Of a stretch of 64,000 nt of DNA, positions 45,020 through 55,555 are shown piece by piece. The notes under the pieces are model-generated. The model was not told the DNA's origin. It saw only the letters and a list, made by a program, of their open reading frames with translations, and ran no database searches. Position 1 is the stretch's first letter; every line of letters starts with the position of its first letter. The position numbers and the translations under genes were made by a program. This DNA is from Zymoseptoria tritici IPO323 (taxonomy: Eukaryota > Ascomycota > Dothideomycetes > Mycosphaerellales > Mycosphaerellaceae), in contig NC_018218.1 of the NCBI RefSeq assembly GCF_000219625.1, positions 1,550,001 to 1,614,000 on the forward strand, written 5' to 3'.

Positions 45020-47180
45020 TTGCCTTCTCGCCAGCGTTCATCTCCTGGTCAAAGGTCAGTTCAACGAACGTGCTCCAAGGTCTGAAAATCGCACTCACCA
45101 TCTTTTCTGCCAACGAACAATCAAGGCTAAAACGATAAGTCGACTGAGCCAGTTGCTGACAACAAGTCGACCGTGAAGAAGAGGCGAGAGAACACGACCT
45201 CTGACGTGGGAACCCTTGGACAGATATACGGACGAGTGTTGACCAGCCTGACAATCTGGACCGCACGGCAGATGTCCACCTCACCTTGAACGCATCAGAG
45301 ACACGCTACTGCCACGAGGGTACGCATGGCGGCGTATTCGGCGTGATACCTGACAGGGATTCCGGCCGTCTCATTTGACGAACAGGCATGGCTAGCAGGC
45401 CAATCTGCTGGTTGTTCCCCGGAAGCTCGCGGGGAGTGGTATGCCGCGAACCTGGAGACAAGGTATGGGGTAAAGTGCGGGGAATCACGCAAAGGAAGAC
45501 GCTGTCGGTAGACGAGCTGCAGATAACGAGTCGGAAACGCCCCGAGGTATTCCGGTTCTTCGATGTGTAATTGTTGCTTGTGCAGCCGAGACGGCGTCGG
45601 CATTTGAGGGCTGTCGCATGCCGTGCGACACTGCCGTATGCTGAAGTCCCAATTTCCCAAGAACATGTCAGACATCGCTTACATAGAGGCGTGAGTGTGA
45701 CGGCATGGATTAGGCGATTGAGAACGAGGCGCAGAAGATAGGAGGTAGGAGATCAGTCCAAAGGAGCAGGTCGTCCCGGGATTTGTGCGATCAGGAATGT
45801 GGAATTGCTTGAATGGACCTCACGACCGACGTCCAGGCGTACATGGCTTGGCCAGGCTGTGCAGTCTTCTCCGTCAGGCGTTTCATCCTGCTCCAGGGCG
45901 AAGTGTCCGGGCAACTTCCAAGGCGTGCATTGCCACGGTGAGCAGGCAATTTTGGGAAAAGAGGATGCTCGAATGAGATGAATCAGAGGAAGCAGAGGAA
46001 GCAGAAGATGCCGGACATTCGGTCAGCGCGGATGTTGCTGGTCCACGGAGAGAGTTGAGTGCAAGACTTTCCGAACAGGTGATGGAGACATGGATACCAG
46101 ATGTGGTTATGCATCATTGCGCTCGAGCTGGGTGCAATATATTGTCAGTCTTGCTGGAGGTGGGAAGGAGGAAGGAGGAAAGAGGTAGGATGAAGGAAGA
46201 CGGACGGGAGTATTCCAAGGTACGAAGTACGAAGTACGAAGGTCACCTGAGATCGCCCCGCTTCAATTCACCTTCACACTTCCCGGTCCCATCTTCTGGC
46301 TTCGATCGTCACACCTCCCTCGTTACCATCATCACATCCAGGTTATCGGTATGACTATGCACGTCCACGGTATCTACCAATGGAAGTGCATCAGTGACCG
46401 TCGAGAGCAGCGACATGGCAATATCGAAAGACCCGGCGGCATGAGGCAGCAACAGAGCATTGTCTAAGGGTACGTACCTCTCCACAGCAAGCCAGACTCC
46501 TCGTCGTTCGGCGTCGTCGAGATGATTAGGATGATGACGGATGCGAGAATATCATTTCATCGACAATTCGACGCGTCGTGGAAGTGCCCGAATGATCATG
46601 TGGTTTCCGCAGCGTTGCCTTCACCGCAGGTCGAGCAGCACATTCTACGTGCCTTGTCGTGGCAACAATCTTGACTACACGGTATTGAACTACTGTATGA
46701 GCACACGCCATGAGACTGATGAACTTGTTTGCAGCTGGCCGGCATCGGACGAGCACGACAACGCGCTCCGATCTCGAGACACCCATGTGAAGCTGTTGCA
46801 CAGTCCTGAGAGTCAGTATGTGGCAACAATGGAGACTTCTGCCATGCCCGTGTTCTCCTCAATACCAGAAGAAAAGGCTTTCTCATGGAGATAACCTATG
46901 AGCGATTATGTTTCGTCTTTTCTCACACTCTTATTGTTCTCCGTTTGCGCCTATTGTCCCTATGTCACACATGGCACGTGGATTCATCCATGCGGATCCT
47001 TCCATGCACGGCAGAGAAACATTTGCAACTTTCCTTTTTCCACACTTTCATCTCATGGCACTGAATATTACACTGAACCCAACCTCGACCTGCTCATAAG
47101 AAGCTTCCTGAACGACCGCGCTTCTTTCCGTCTGATCGAGACAGCGCATCACTCCACCAGCTTTTGGTCTCCGACATTCA
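45020..47180. other. long intergenic region
   Basis: Over 2 kb between divergent genes (MFS on minus, PHD protein on plus) lacks a supportable gene. It has a short tandem ACGAAGT x3 near 46222-46240, a purine-rich GGAAGCAGA repeat near 45984-46007 and a GGAGGAAGG-type purine stretch near 46160-46200. Confidence 0.45.
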
Positions 47181-49304
47181 ATGTCCATTACTCAAGCGCC
47201 TTTGGTCGGCCATCCCATCATCAACCGAATGGCTACCAGCTTGCTCGAAGCAAGCCGCGCCGAAGGCAGTGGACAAATCCTTCGCGTCTCATACACCAAG
47301 CAAGAGTACATTCGTCGCCGTCACGGATTTCTCGGCAAGCATCGCGAGTATCGACATCTGCCTCAGATCCTTCCCGGCATTCTTCGCGCAGCAGATGAGG
47401 TGTTCAGCTCTGAGGCACGGCAGCCAGATCAGCTCTCTAGCGACCAAGTGCGCATCCGCGAGCTTGACTGCGGAATTGAGCCTCTCTTACCCTTTCCCAC
47501 CACTACAAACACGCAGACGATCGACAGCTTCGCGAGCTACGGCGGTATAGAGCGCGCTTTTGATACGCCGCCCGCGCCCGCATATTCGGCGTCATCGTCA
47601 GGAATTTGGATGTCCGACCGGCAGCAACTTGCAACCTCTTCGCGTGCATCATTTGAGACCAGACCTGCGCGGGATTATTCGGACGCCGAGACTATTTCGA
47701 ACATGTCTAGCACTCCGCGCGGTACACCAAGCGAGACATTGCGTTTGTCTCACGCGCAACTGTCTGCGCAAGCATTTCATTATCCCGCCGTCTCAGATCA
47801 GCAAACAGCAAACTTTGGCACCGGCCTCCATACTAGAGGTACCCGCCACCAAGTTTCGAGCCAGCAATTGTACGCACCGCAACGCCTCAACACCATGCAG
47901 ACTTCTAACGCCGCAACCAACGTTCCGGAGCGCCCCCAAGTCCTCGCGCAGATCATAGCCGATCTCGGAAAGAAGACCTTGACAGCAGCTGACGCGCCAT
48001 CGCAATATCAACGTGGAACTCAGCCTCATCTTCAAACAACCAGTCAAGCTCCGGTGCAGGCGATTCCAGCGACAGCACATCAGGCTCATTACCCAGCACT
48101 CAGTCAAGCGGATAACGACAATCATGTCCAAGCTCCAGCAGCCCTTCAATCTCTTGCGCAAGTAACTCACACACCTGCGCAACATCAAAATGGGATCCTC
48201 ACTCAATTCGCTGAAGTCACTGAAAATCCAGCGCAGGTGCAGCATGGAAGTCTGGTTGCATCATCGGGACTGAATGACACCTCAACACAGTCTCAACAGG
48301 TCAACACTGCCACAACAACTCTACAACAAAACAGTGGAAGGACGCTTTTGGTACCGGAACCTGGAGCGCGGTATCAGCATGGAAGCGGCCAAGTCTCCGC
48401 CGTCAAGAACCGCGCCGTCGTTTCTCCAGTCAAGCCACAGTCGAGCAGGAAGCGATCTGCGCCAGACGACAATGAGGCCGACGCGGGAGACGAAGAAGAA
48501 GTCGGAGCTGTCGAGCCGACAGCTTTCACGGAGAAGCCAACCGCTAAGAAACACAAAAAGGCTGCCGCTCCACCTACAGATGATAACACGACTGTCCCGA
48601 ACGAGAGCAACGCCGACGAGACTGAGATGGAAGTCGATACCGACACTCCGCAGCCAGCACCGCAGCGACCCTCGAGAGTTCGTCGAACCACCGCCACAAA
48701 AGCACCGCGCAACGCACCGGTGACTGCTGGACCGGACCCAGTCGCTCCTCTTTCCGATTCCACGCGCGGCTCAACGAAGATCAAGTCCAGGACTACGTCT
48801 AATCGCGCAGCTGGCAGTAAGTCTGCTCCGAAAAATGTAGGCCCTGCCACTCACCCCACCACCGGCGGTAAGGGCCCCCTTCATCCCGCCAGTGACGAGG
48901 GCTGCGTCAACGGCACGAGAATGGCCAAAACCAAAGCCGAAGCCACAGACTCCGCCTTCACCCGATACCAGCGCCTCCTCTCCCAGTATAGTGGCCACGC
49001 GCGCTTTCCGGACTTCCCGCCCGAGTTCTTCGACAAGGCGAACTTCAAGCCGAGCGAGAAGAGGGCTGTCGCCAACGGCGATCTTGAGGGCGCCCCTGTG
49101 CGTTGCGTGTGCGGGGATAAAATCGACAATGGCAAACCGGGTCGGGAGTGGGTCATTTGCGACACCGCCGACTGTGGCGTTTGGCAACATATTGACTGCA
49201 TGAAATATGCTGTGTCAGAGGAACCATACCATTGTCAGCAGTGTGATCCGTTTTTTCACAAGAAGCTGATCCGGGACTTGCGCAAGGGCCAGCCGTTGCA
49301 GTAG
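47181..49304 (+). CDS. PHD-finger protein
   Basis: A single open frame of 707 codons from ATG at 47181. The only recognised domain is a C4HC3 PHD finger near the end (about residues 637-690): CVCGD, then WVICDTADCGVWQHIDCM, then YHCQQC. The region before it (about 605-632, RYQRLLSQYSGHARFPDFPP) looks like a conserved helix. The middle (residues 150-400) is Gln/Ala/Thr-rich and loosely repetitive. A Lys/Arg-rich segment (TAKKHKKAA) near 455 could be a nuclear localisation signal, followed by an acidic patch (NADETEMEVDTDT). The protein probably reads histone marks, like fungal Bye1/Cti6-type or SP-RING-associated PHD proteins, but no second domain defines it. Confidence 0.8.
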   Translation: MSITQAPLVGHPIINRMATSLLEASRAEGSGQILRVSYTKQEYIRRRHGFLGKHREYRHLPQILPGILRAADEVFSSEARQPDQLSSDQVRIRELDCGIEPLLPFPTTTNTQTIDSFASYGGIERAFDTPPAPAYSASSSGIWMSDRQQLATSSRASFETRPARDYSDAETISNMSSTPRGTPSETLRLSHAQLSAQAFHYPAVSDQQTANFGTGLHTRGTRHQVSSQQLYAPQRLNTMQTSNAATNVPERPQVLAQIIADLGKKTLTAADAPSQYQRGTQPHLQTTSQAPVQAIPATAHQAHYPALSQADNDNHVQAPAALQSLAQVTHTPAQHQNGILTQFAEVTENPAQVQHGSLVASSGLNDTSTQSQQVNTATTTLQQNSGRTLLVPEPGARYQHGSGQVSAVKNRAVVSPVKPQSSRKRSAPDDNEADAGDEEEVGAVEPTAFTEKPTAKKHKKAAAPPTDDNTTVPNESNADETEMEVDTDTPQPAPQRPSRVRRTTATKAPRNAPVTAGPDPVAPLSDSTRGSTKIKSRTTSNRAAGSKSAPKNVGPATHPTTGGKGPLHPASDEGCVNGTRMAKTKAEATDSAFTRYQRLLSQYSGHARFPDFPPEFFDKANFKPSEKRAVANGDLEGAPVRCVCGDKIDNGKPGREWVICDTADCGVWQHIDCMKYAVSEEPYHCQQCDPFFHKKLIRDLRKGQPLQ

Positions 49305-49836
49305 AGTGTCTTTGCATTTTGAGTTTGATTTTGATTTCGATGTTGATCTCGGTTGAGAACGAGCATTTGCATTGAGCGGCATGTAGGACCTTGGCCTAGC
49401 GGACAGATTGTTTTGAGGAAAGCTTGCGACAGATACCCATGAATCAAAAGTTGTATGTTCCGACTCATTTCTCTCGACCAATTCTCATCGTGTAGGAATC
49501 AGGCTCGTGTGCAACTCCTTGACCGTTTCCGCAAAGTGTTGATCAACGAAGGCAATGGAACAAGACTCCTGAGCGTTTAAAGCATGTGGGTTTTGTAAAG
49601 TATGTGACTAACAGAGTTGGGAGTCTTCACAGCTCTGAGTGCTGTTGGTTCCTCTAGCTATTCAGATCTCATCCATGGAGTATTCCCTGTCAGCTCACAT
49701 CACACCGTCGCTCTGTGCGCCGAACGACGCCAACTTGTCCTGCCCTTCACATATCGAAAAATGCCGAAAACGCATTGGGTATCCCTATACATTACATCCA
49801 CCACTCCACATGCTCAATACGCATGACTCCACATGC
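49305..49836. other. convergent 3' flanks
   Basis: This 532-bp segment lies between the PHD gene and the next minus-strand gene. No gene is seen. Confidence 0.4.
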
Positions 49837-49850
49837 TCAATGCGCATGAT
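49805..49850. repeat. 23-bp direct duplication
   Basis: The sequence TCCACATGCTCAATACGCAT(GAC) is repeated directly as TCCACATGCTCAATGCGCAT(GAT). The copies are adjacent, and the second contains the stop codon of the minus-strand gene. Confidence 0.7.
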
Positions 49851-50793
49851 ACTCCTCCACAGTCGCCTGCATGGGTTTCGCCCCTTGGCCCCATGCAGGC
49901 GCCACAGTCGTCTTCACAGCCCGCCTCGCATCGACCTCACTACTCCTCGGTGACGAAGGAACCATACGGATCCGTGAATGCGAACTCAAGATAGGACTCG
50001 CCGTGCGTCCAGGATTTTTCGGCGGCGAGAGAAGCGGGCTCGAAGGCCGCGCCGGCCGCGTTGGACTGGCGAAGCGGTCCGGAACGCGGTCTCGCTCCCT
50101 CATCTCGTCGTGGCGTCGTGTTGGCAGGAGAGCGTCGTCGGAGGATTCGGCGGCGCCGCGGCGGAGACTATCGGGAGGGGAAGGTCGTGCGTCGTAGAGC
50201 CAGGCGGATTGAGGATAGGGACGACTCGGTCGGGGATGTTGCTTCTTTTTGCCGCAGCAGCAGCAGAACCATTGGTAGCCTTCTTTGCGGCATTTGAAGA
50301 GGAAGGCGGCGAGAAGAATTAGGAGGACGGCGCCGGCGATGATGCCGGAGGCGATGCCTGCGACTGCGGCTTTGTTGTGAGACTTTTGTCCATTATGGGT
50401 CGAGGCGCCAGCTGATGATGTGGGCGTTGCTGAGGACGTTGATGATATCGTGGAAGAGGAGAATGTGAAAGAGGACGCTGTGGTCGACGAGGAAGAGAAA
50501 TCGGAGCTGGTCGGAGTCGACTGTGATGATGTCGGTATCGTGCTTGAGGGCGAGGATGGTGTCGATTGCGCGACGGATGTCGGTGCAGGCGTAGGAGCTG
50601 GTGTGCGAAGTGCACCGAATTCGCTCTGGATAGAGGCAACGACATCGCTGGGTAGCGCAGAGATCAAGACAGAAACAGCTTCTGCAGACGGCAGCTGAGC
50701 CATCGCTGGTGTTGGTACATTCGCAGCCGAAGCGGCGGCTCCAAGGGCAGAGATCAGGTTGTCGACAGCGATGTCATTGTTTCCAGTCGCCAT
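49837..50793 (-). CDS. single-pass membrane protein with CCCC motif
   Basis: A single frame of 318 codons from ATG at 50791-50793. Residues 1-60 are Ala/Leu-rich, helical-looking and without a standard signal peptide. Residues 65-135 are almost all Ser, Thr and Pro, a likely O-glycosylated stalk. One membrane helix lies at about 142-166 (AAVAGIASGIIAGAVLLILL). Just inside is KCRKEGYQWFCCCCGKKK, a Cys cluster well placed for palmitoylation. The cytosolic tail is Pro/Ser/Arg-rich. The build resembles Mid2/Axl2-style fungal surface proteins. No domain fixes the role. Confidence 0.65.
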   Translation of the reverse strand: MATGNNDIAVDNLISALGAAASAANVPTPAMAQLPSAEAVSVLISALPSDVVASIQSEFGALRTPAPTPAPTSVAQSTPSSPSSTIPTSSQSTPTSSDFSSSSTTASSFTFSSSTISSTSSATPTSSAGASTHNGQKSHNKAAVAGIASGIIAGAVLLILLAAFLFKCRKEGYQWFCCCCGKKKQHPRPSRPYPQSAWLYDARPSPPDSLRRGAAESSDDALLPTRRHDEMRERDRVPDRFASPTRPARPSSPLLSPPKNPGRTASPILSSHSRIRMVPSSPRSSEVDARRAVKTTVAPAWGQGAKPMQATVEEYHAH

Positions 50794-52122
50794 AATTCGA
50801 TATCTCTGCGACTACCGCCATTAGCGAGGGCTTTCCTGTGCATTGGGATGTTGGAGTCGATGGGTTGTGCTCACTTGGGAAGAGACCCGCCGCCCTCTAA
50901 TTCAAGACAGGGTATGGACGATAATTTCCGAAATCTGATTGCAGTGTCGTCGCTGTTTCATCGACAGAGTTGGTGTTTGAGTCGTGGTGCCTGCAGGGAC
51001 ATGTCCCAGTGAACAAGTTCTCGATGTCGATGCTGGTCCAGGATATCAGGATCGGAGCACTTTTCTGGAGCTTGACAACAGTCGTTCTTGTCGCACGAGG
51101 TGATGTGTTAGGTCACCGTTTTCCCAACGGTCACAGTTGCCAAGGTCGGTGCTCTTCGTTCCCAAACGTGCGGTGAGATCTGAAATGCCACCGTATCGCT
51201 TCCGTTGTCGCGATGGCTTGAAGGCGATCTCTTCAACGGGAGAAGGAGTCCAAGACTGCTGAAACTGCTTGTGGTCGACGTCACTTCGTCATTCGAGTTT
51301 GAAGTTGCGACAGGTGTTCGTGACGTTTGAACAGGGTCGACGTTGTCAAAACGTCCTGTACCGAAAGTTAGTCGAGTCGTAGCAACGCCAACGGTCTGGA
51401 CCAAAGGACTGTCACAACTCACAGTACTGTGTGAGGATTGGATGTTGTCAACGATGTTCAGAACAGAGCATCGGCATAATTCGTTGGCTTGCCAATCGAC
51501 CTTCCGACATATGGTTGCGAAATCACAAGCGAGTGACTGTTTCCTTGAGAGTATCCTGCAGGTGAGAACAGAAGCACGGTGCGGTGAATGCAAGCACAAT
51601 CACCGAACACCTTTTCACATCCCGTCTGAAGGTTACTCACCTGCAGTGGGATGTTGGAGGGAGTCTAGAGCTATTCTTGCGGAGGCGCAATGCAGAGTGA
51701 GTGTTTCGCTTCCAATGGCAGCGCCTAGCAGCGTGGTGCAAAACCTCCAGCGCCCCGAACTGTTGGTACTGATCAACCACATTCTTCCTGAGCAGCCGCT
51801 GCTAAACCTGGATCATGGATGTTCGCTGCATCTCAATGGATTTGACATCCTAGTCCGTGTACGAACTCATCGGAGTAAAACGTCATGTTCCGGTGCGGTA
51901 CTGACTGGACTCTGTCCTTGATTGATTCGTCGGCAGCCAGGAGACGAAACCGCGACAGATTCTCTTGGTGCTTCGATGTACGCATGCCAGGTGATCAAGC
52001 CGTACTGCGACACAATGCGGAGTGAGCAGGGGTTCTATTCTGTATTCCTTTCTGTATTGGCTACAAGCGTCTATAATTAGGACAGCAGTACATCCTTCGA
52101 AGCGGTCTTCGGCAACAGTGTT
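50794..52122. other. region without a confident gene
   Basis: About 1.3 kb. Open frames exist on both strands around 51108-51921 (163 and 192 codons), overlapping each other. Neither shows a domain, and I cannot choose between them. It serves in part as the promoter of the membrane protein gene. Confidence 0.35.
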
Positions 52123-53238
52123 CTACTTGTTCTTGACGGTAAACTTGCTGGCCATGGATCTCTGCGTACCATGTTAGTCATTGCTCAGATCGACTGCTTG
52201 GCTCGAACGTGCACTTACCCGGTTCCTGGAATCACTGAGCTGCAAAATTCCCTGAGTGATCCAGTGCGGCATCGATCTGAAGTAAACGACTGGTTTCGCG
52301 TTGCCAGCAAGGATGATCTGGCGGCCTCTTCCGCTCATGATTTGCTTCACCACAGCGTCCGTAACCTCCTTTGGCTCCAGCACGTTTGCACCCGCTTTCT
52401 TCAATTCTGCGAGATGAGGTGTAACCATTGGTGTTGCCGCGAAGAATGGGTGGACCACGGTGAACTTGAGCTCCGGAGCGTTATGGAGCACACGCGCCTC
52501 ATTTTGGAGGCCTTCGTGGAAGCTCAGAGCGGCGACCTTGGTGTTGCTGTATGGCGTGATACCGGCGGTTGTCACGAAAGACGCAATGCTTGCAATGGTC
52601 ACAACGTGGCCCTTCTTCTCCCGCACCATGTTGGGCATGAACTCGGCCACGGTGTAGTAGTGACTGATGACATTGACGTCGAAGATCTTTCGGAGCTGCT
52701 CCTTGGTCTGGTCGACAATGGGACCCTCTCCTGAGATGCCAGCGTTGTTCACCAATATCGACGGGTTGCCGTGCTTTTCACGAATCTGCTGAGCCACCGC
52801 AGCCACTGCATCACGGTCGGTGACATCGCACTTGAAGTAGTGGATCTTGGGGTGCTTGATGGCGGGTGTGGCTTCGTCTCGCATGTCCAGTGCCATGACG
52901 TTGACACCCCTTTCGGCCAGATCCTTGGACATCAAGCTGCCAAATCCTCCTGTTGCGCCAGTGATGACCGCGATCTCGTTCGGCCAGTCGTATTTGTGCG
53001 CCTCGGAGCGCCAGCGGTAGTTGTTTTGTGCGAGCTCCGAGAGCCATTCGTTGACCTCGCCGGCCAAGCCGAGACCGAACAGCCATTTCAGGGTGGTGAT
53101 CGCGCGGGAGATGTTCGTCGAGGAGACATATTGGCGAAGCTGGGCGAGGAGCGGGTCTCTGAAGCGATCGGGAGCGGCGGTGAGGGCGAAGAGGAGTGCG
53201 CCAGTCACGGCAGGAGTCAATGCTAACTTGGTGGCCAT
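52123..53238 (-). CDS. short-chain dehydrogenase/reductase
   Basis: Exon 1 is 52219-53238. A tiny last exon, 52123-52161, encodes RSMASKFTVKNK and the stop. The 57-bp intron has donor GTAAGT and acceptor CGCAG, giving 352 residues. The Rossmann motif ITGATGGFGSLMSKDLAERG (TGxxxGxG) begins near residue 92. NNAGIS follows, then serine in TIASIASFV and the catalytic YSNTK. A hydrophobic N-terminal segment (ALTPAVTGALLFALTAA) suggests membrane or lipid-droplet attachment, as in RDH10/DHRS3-like SDR16C members. Such enzymes oxidise or reduce hydrophobic alcohols and ketones with NAD(P); the substrate is not known here. Confidence 0.9.
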
Positions 53239-53800
53239 GGCTGCTACGAGTAGATATGGATGGAAACAAATGTGTACGAAGGAGGTGGTCGACGATCGTC
53301 ACATGCGCAGAGCTTTATACTTCACAGTCGCATCAAGGCACGCTCCGTGTCGCCTTACCAAGGAGGATATTTGGCTGGATCTGGAGCTCTCTGCGACGCG
53401 GGGCGCGACATCATCGTCCTCGTTTGTGACACGGAGCCTCGGCTTACTTTTGAAATTTAGCTTCGAGACGAACCTGTTCGACACCTCACAGGACTTCGGG
53501 GCGCATGCCCTGGCTTATGGTTGAAATCCCGTGATGGTGCTTCCTTTCGCATCTCCTTCGATGCGCTGTATCCCTGATGTCGAGGAGAGTAAGGTACCTT
53601 TATGTTGGGCGTCGTCCTCGGTGCGATGCGCGGACGTGAAGTGCCATTGATTTGGATCTAGATTCAAGATTCGCAAGCGCCGGATCTCTGCCCGGCCGAT
53701 CAAAATTGCTGGAAGCTCGGTCTCGTATATGCGACTTCACAGACAGCTTCTTGTCCATTCAAGGATACGCTGGTCCTGATCACGACCATACCTTCTTCGC
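53239..53800. promoter_or_regulatory. divergent intergenic region
   Basis: This 562-bp gap holds both promoters of the SDR gene and mtg2. No specific motif was identified. Confidence 0.4.
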
Positions 53801-55555
53801 ATGCAGTGCTCCACCGCAGCGCCCAGGCTGCTGTTCCACACCTTAACGCCCTTCTTGTATCCGTGCCTCGCTCGCCGGTCTCTCAGCCATGTAGCAGAAC
53901 GACGGAAGGCGAGTCGACCGCAACAGTCTGCACGCCAAATACATACGACCTTCAGAGCGCTCGACGAAATATCGACCGAGCACACTTCATCAGTGGATGT
54001 ACACAAATATGACCATCTCGATCCCGTTCCGCCTGATTACTCGGCACAACCGTTCACGGATGCCTGCAGTTTGACGGTAAGTGCTGGCGCTGGTGGCCAC
54101 GGCTGCGTATCATTTCTTCGAGAAATGTTCATTCCCAATGGACCCCCCAATGGAGGAGACGGCGGGACCGGTGGCTCGGTGTACATTCAGGCTGTGAAAG
54201 GGGAGACGAGTCTTCACAAGATTGCAAGACGAAGCATCCTCAAGGCTGGGCGTGGCAAGAATGGGCAGGGAAGTTCAAGAGGCGGAGCGAGAGGCGAGGA
54301 CCTGCTTCTCACAGTCCCTGTCGGCACTGTGCTAAGAGAGGTCTGGCGAATAGATCCAGTCGAAGTGGAGCAAGACAGACAGGCCTCGGAGGCTGCAGAC
54401 AACTACACTCGTACGACAAATGCAGACGAAGAGGAGGGAAAAGAGCCTGCGCAAAATGGAGACTTCCGTCGTGACAAGTGGATTGTCTATCCTGGCACTC
54501 TGCCGAAATCGTTCGGCATTGCAGACTTCCCGCCAACGCCCAAACCACGGCGAAGTCATTTGACTGCATTGCAACCTCCTGCACCTCTACGCCTAGATCT
54601 TGACACACACATGGAGACACCTATGCTGCTCGCGGCTGGCGCAATGGGCGGCTTGGGCAATCCGCACTTTGTGACCAAGACTCAGTCTCGCCCTAAGTTC
54701 TCCACCAAAGGAGAGGATGGCATGAAGATTCACTTGCAGCTCGAGTTGAAGCTTCTTGCAGACGTGGGCCTGGTAGGCCTTCCCAATGCTGGAAAATCGA
54801 CCTTGCTGCGAGCAGTGACGAGATCAAGGACGAGGGTGGGCAATTGGGCTTTCACAACCCTAAGTCCTAGCATTGGGACAGTCGTGCTGGACACGCATAC
54901 CGGACGGCCGGCTCTGGACACGAAGGGTCGGCGGAAAGAACCAAGAACGCAATTCACGATCGCCGACATTCCTGGTCTGATCGAGGACGCGCATCTTGAT
55001 CGTGGACTCGGACTTGGCTTCCTGCGCCACATCGAGCGAGCGGCAGTGCTAGCATTCGTCGTCGACCTCAGCGCCCGAGATGCTGTGGCGGCGATCAAGG
55101 CTCTTTGGCGAGAAGTGGGCGAATACGAGAAGCTACGCGAGCAAGAGCTCAATGCTGAGACCCAGCGACTGAACCCGTCGGAAGACGGAGTCGTCGCCTT
55201 CCAGCCACTGGAGCCTTCCGCGCCATCTCACCCGTCCGCCTCTGATTTGGAGGAACAGAGCAGCGGCACGATGCTCAATGCACCTTTAGGAAGAGACCTA
55301 CCAGCCCTCTCGCTGCCGCCCATTAGCAGCAAGCCTTGGCTGGTCATCGCAACGAAAGCAGACCTTCCCGATACGAGAGAAAACTTCGCGAAGCTACAAG
55401 ACTGGCTCAAACGAATCGAGACGGGCGAAGAGGAACATCCCAGTGGGAAGAAGAACGCCTGGCGCAAGCGCATGTATTCCATGCCGGTTTCTGCTATCAA
55501 CAAGGAAGGCGTAGCGCGTCTACCTGAGATCGTGCTGAGTCTTCTCGATGATTGA
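53801..55555 (+). CDS. MTG2: mitochondrial Obg-family GTPase Mtg2
   Basis: A single exon of 584 codons. The N-terminus (MQCSTAAPRLLFHTLTPFLY, then Arg-rich) fits a mitochondrial presequence. The Obg fold (about residues 83-180) has CSLTVSAGAGGHGCVSF, PNGGDGGTGGSVYIQA and GKNGQGSSRGGARGEDL. The G domain has GLVGLPNAGKSTLLRAVTRS (G1), NWAFTTLSPSIG (switch), FTIADIPGLIEDAHLDRGLG (G3) and ATKADLPD (G4). Yeast Mtg2 helps assemble the large mitochondrial ribosomal subunit on the inner membrane. The fungal-type insertions (an acidic linker in the Obg part, and about 60 residues of Ser/Pro/Glu between G3 and G4) lengthen it compared with bacterial ObgE. Confidence 0.93.
   Translation: MQCSTAAPRLLFHTLTPFLYPCLARRSLSHVAERRKASRPQQSARQIHTTFRALDEISTEHTSSVDVHKYDHLDPVPPDYSAQPFTDACSLTVSAGAGGHGCVSFLREMFIPNGPPNGGDGGTGGSVYIQAVKGETSLHKIARRSILKAGRGKNGQGSSRGGARGEDLLLTVPVGTVLREVWRIDPVEVEQDRQASEAADNYTRTTNADEEEGKEPAQNGDFRRDKWIVYPGTLPKSFGIADFPPTPKPRRSHLTALQPPAPLRLDLDTHMETPMLLAAGAMGGLGNPHFVTKTQSRPKFSTKGEDGMKIHLQLELKLLADVGLVGLPNAGKSTLLRAVTRSRTRVGNWAFTTLSPSIGTVVLDTHTGRPALDTKGRRKEPRTQFTIADIPGLIEDAHLDRGLGLGFLRHIERAAVLAFVVDLSARDAVAAIKALWREVGEYEKLREQELNAETQRLNPSEDGVVAFQPLEPSAPSHPSASDLEEQSSGTMLNAPLGRDLPALSLPPISSKPWLVIATKADLPDTRENFAKLQDWLKRIETGEEEHPSGKKNAWRKRMYSMPVSAINKEGVARLPEIVLSLLDD

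Noticed and set aside
46222..46240. Three tandem ACGAAGT units as a possible regulatory array
   Set aside because: The copies are few and short, with no matching known site.
51108..51921. Overlapping frames of 163 and 192 codons on opposite strands
   Set aside because: Neither has a domain or clear splice context, and choosing one would be guesswork. The stretch is left as uncertain.
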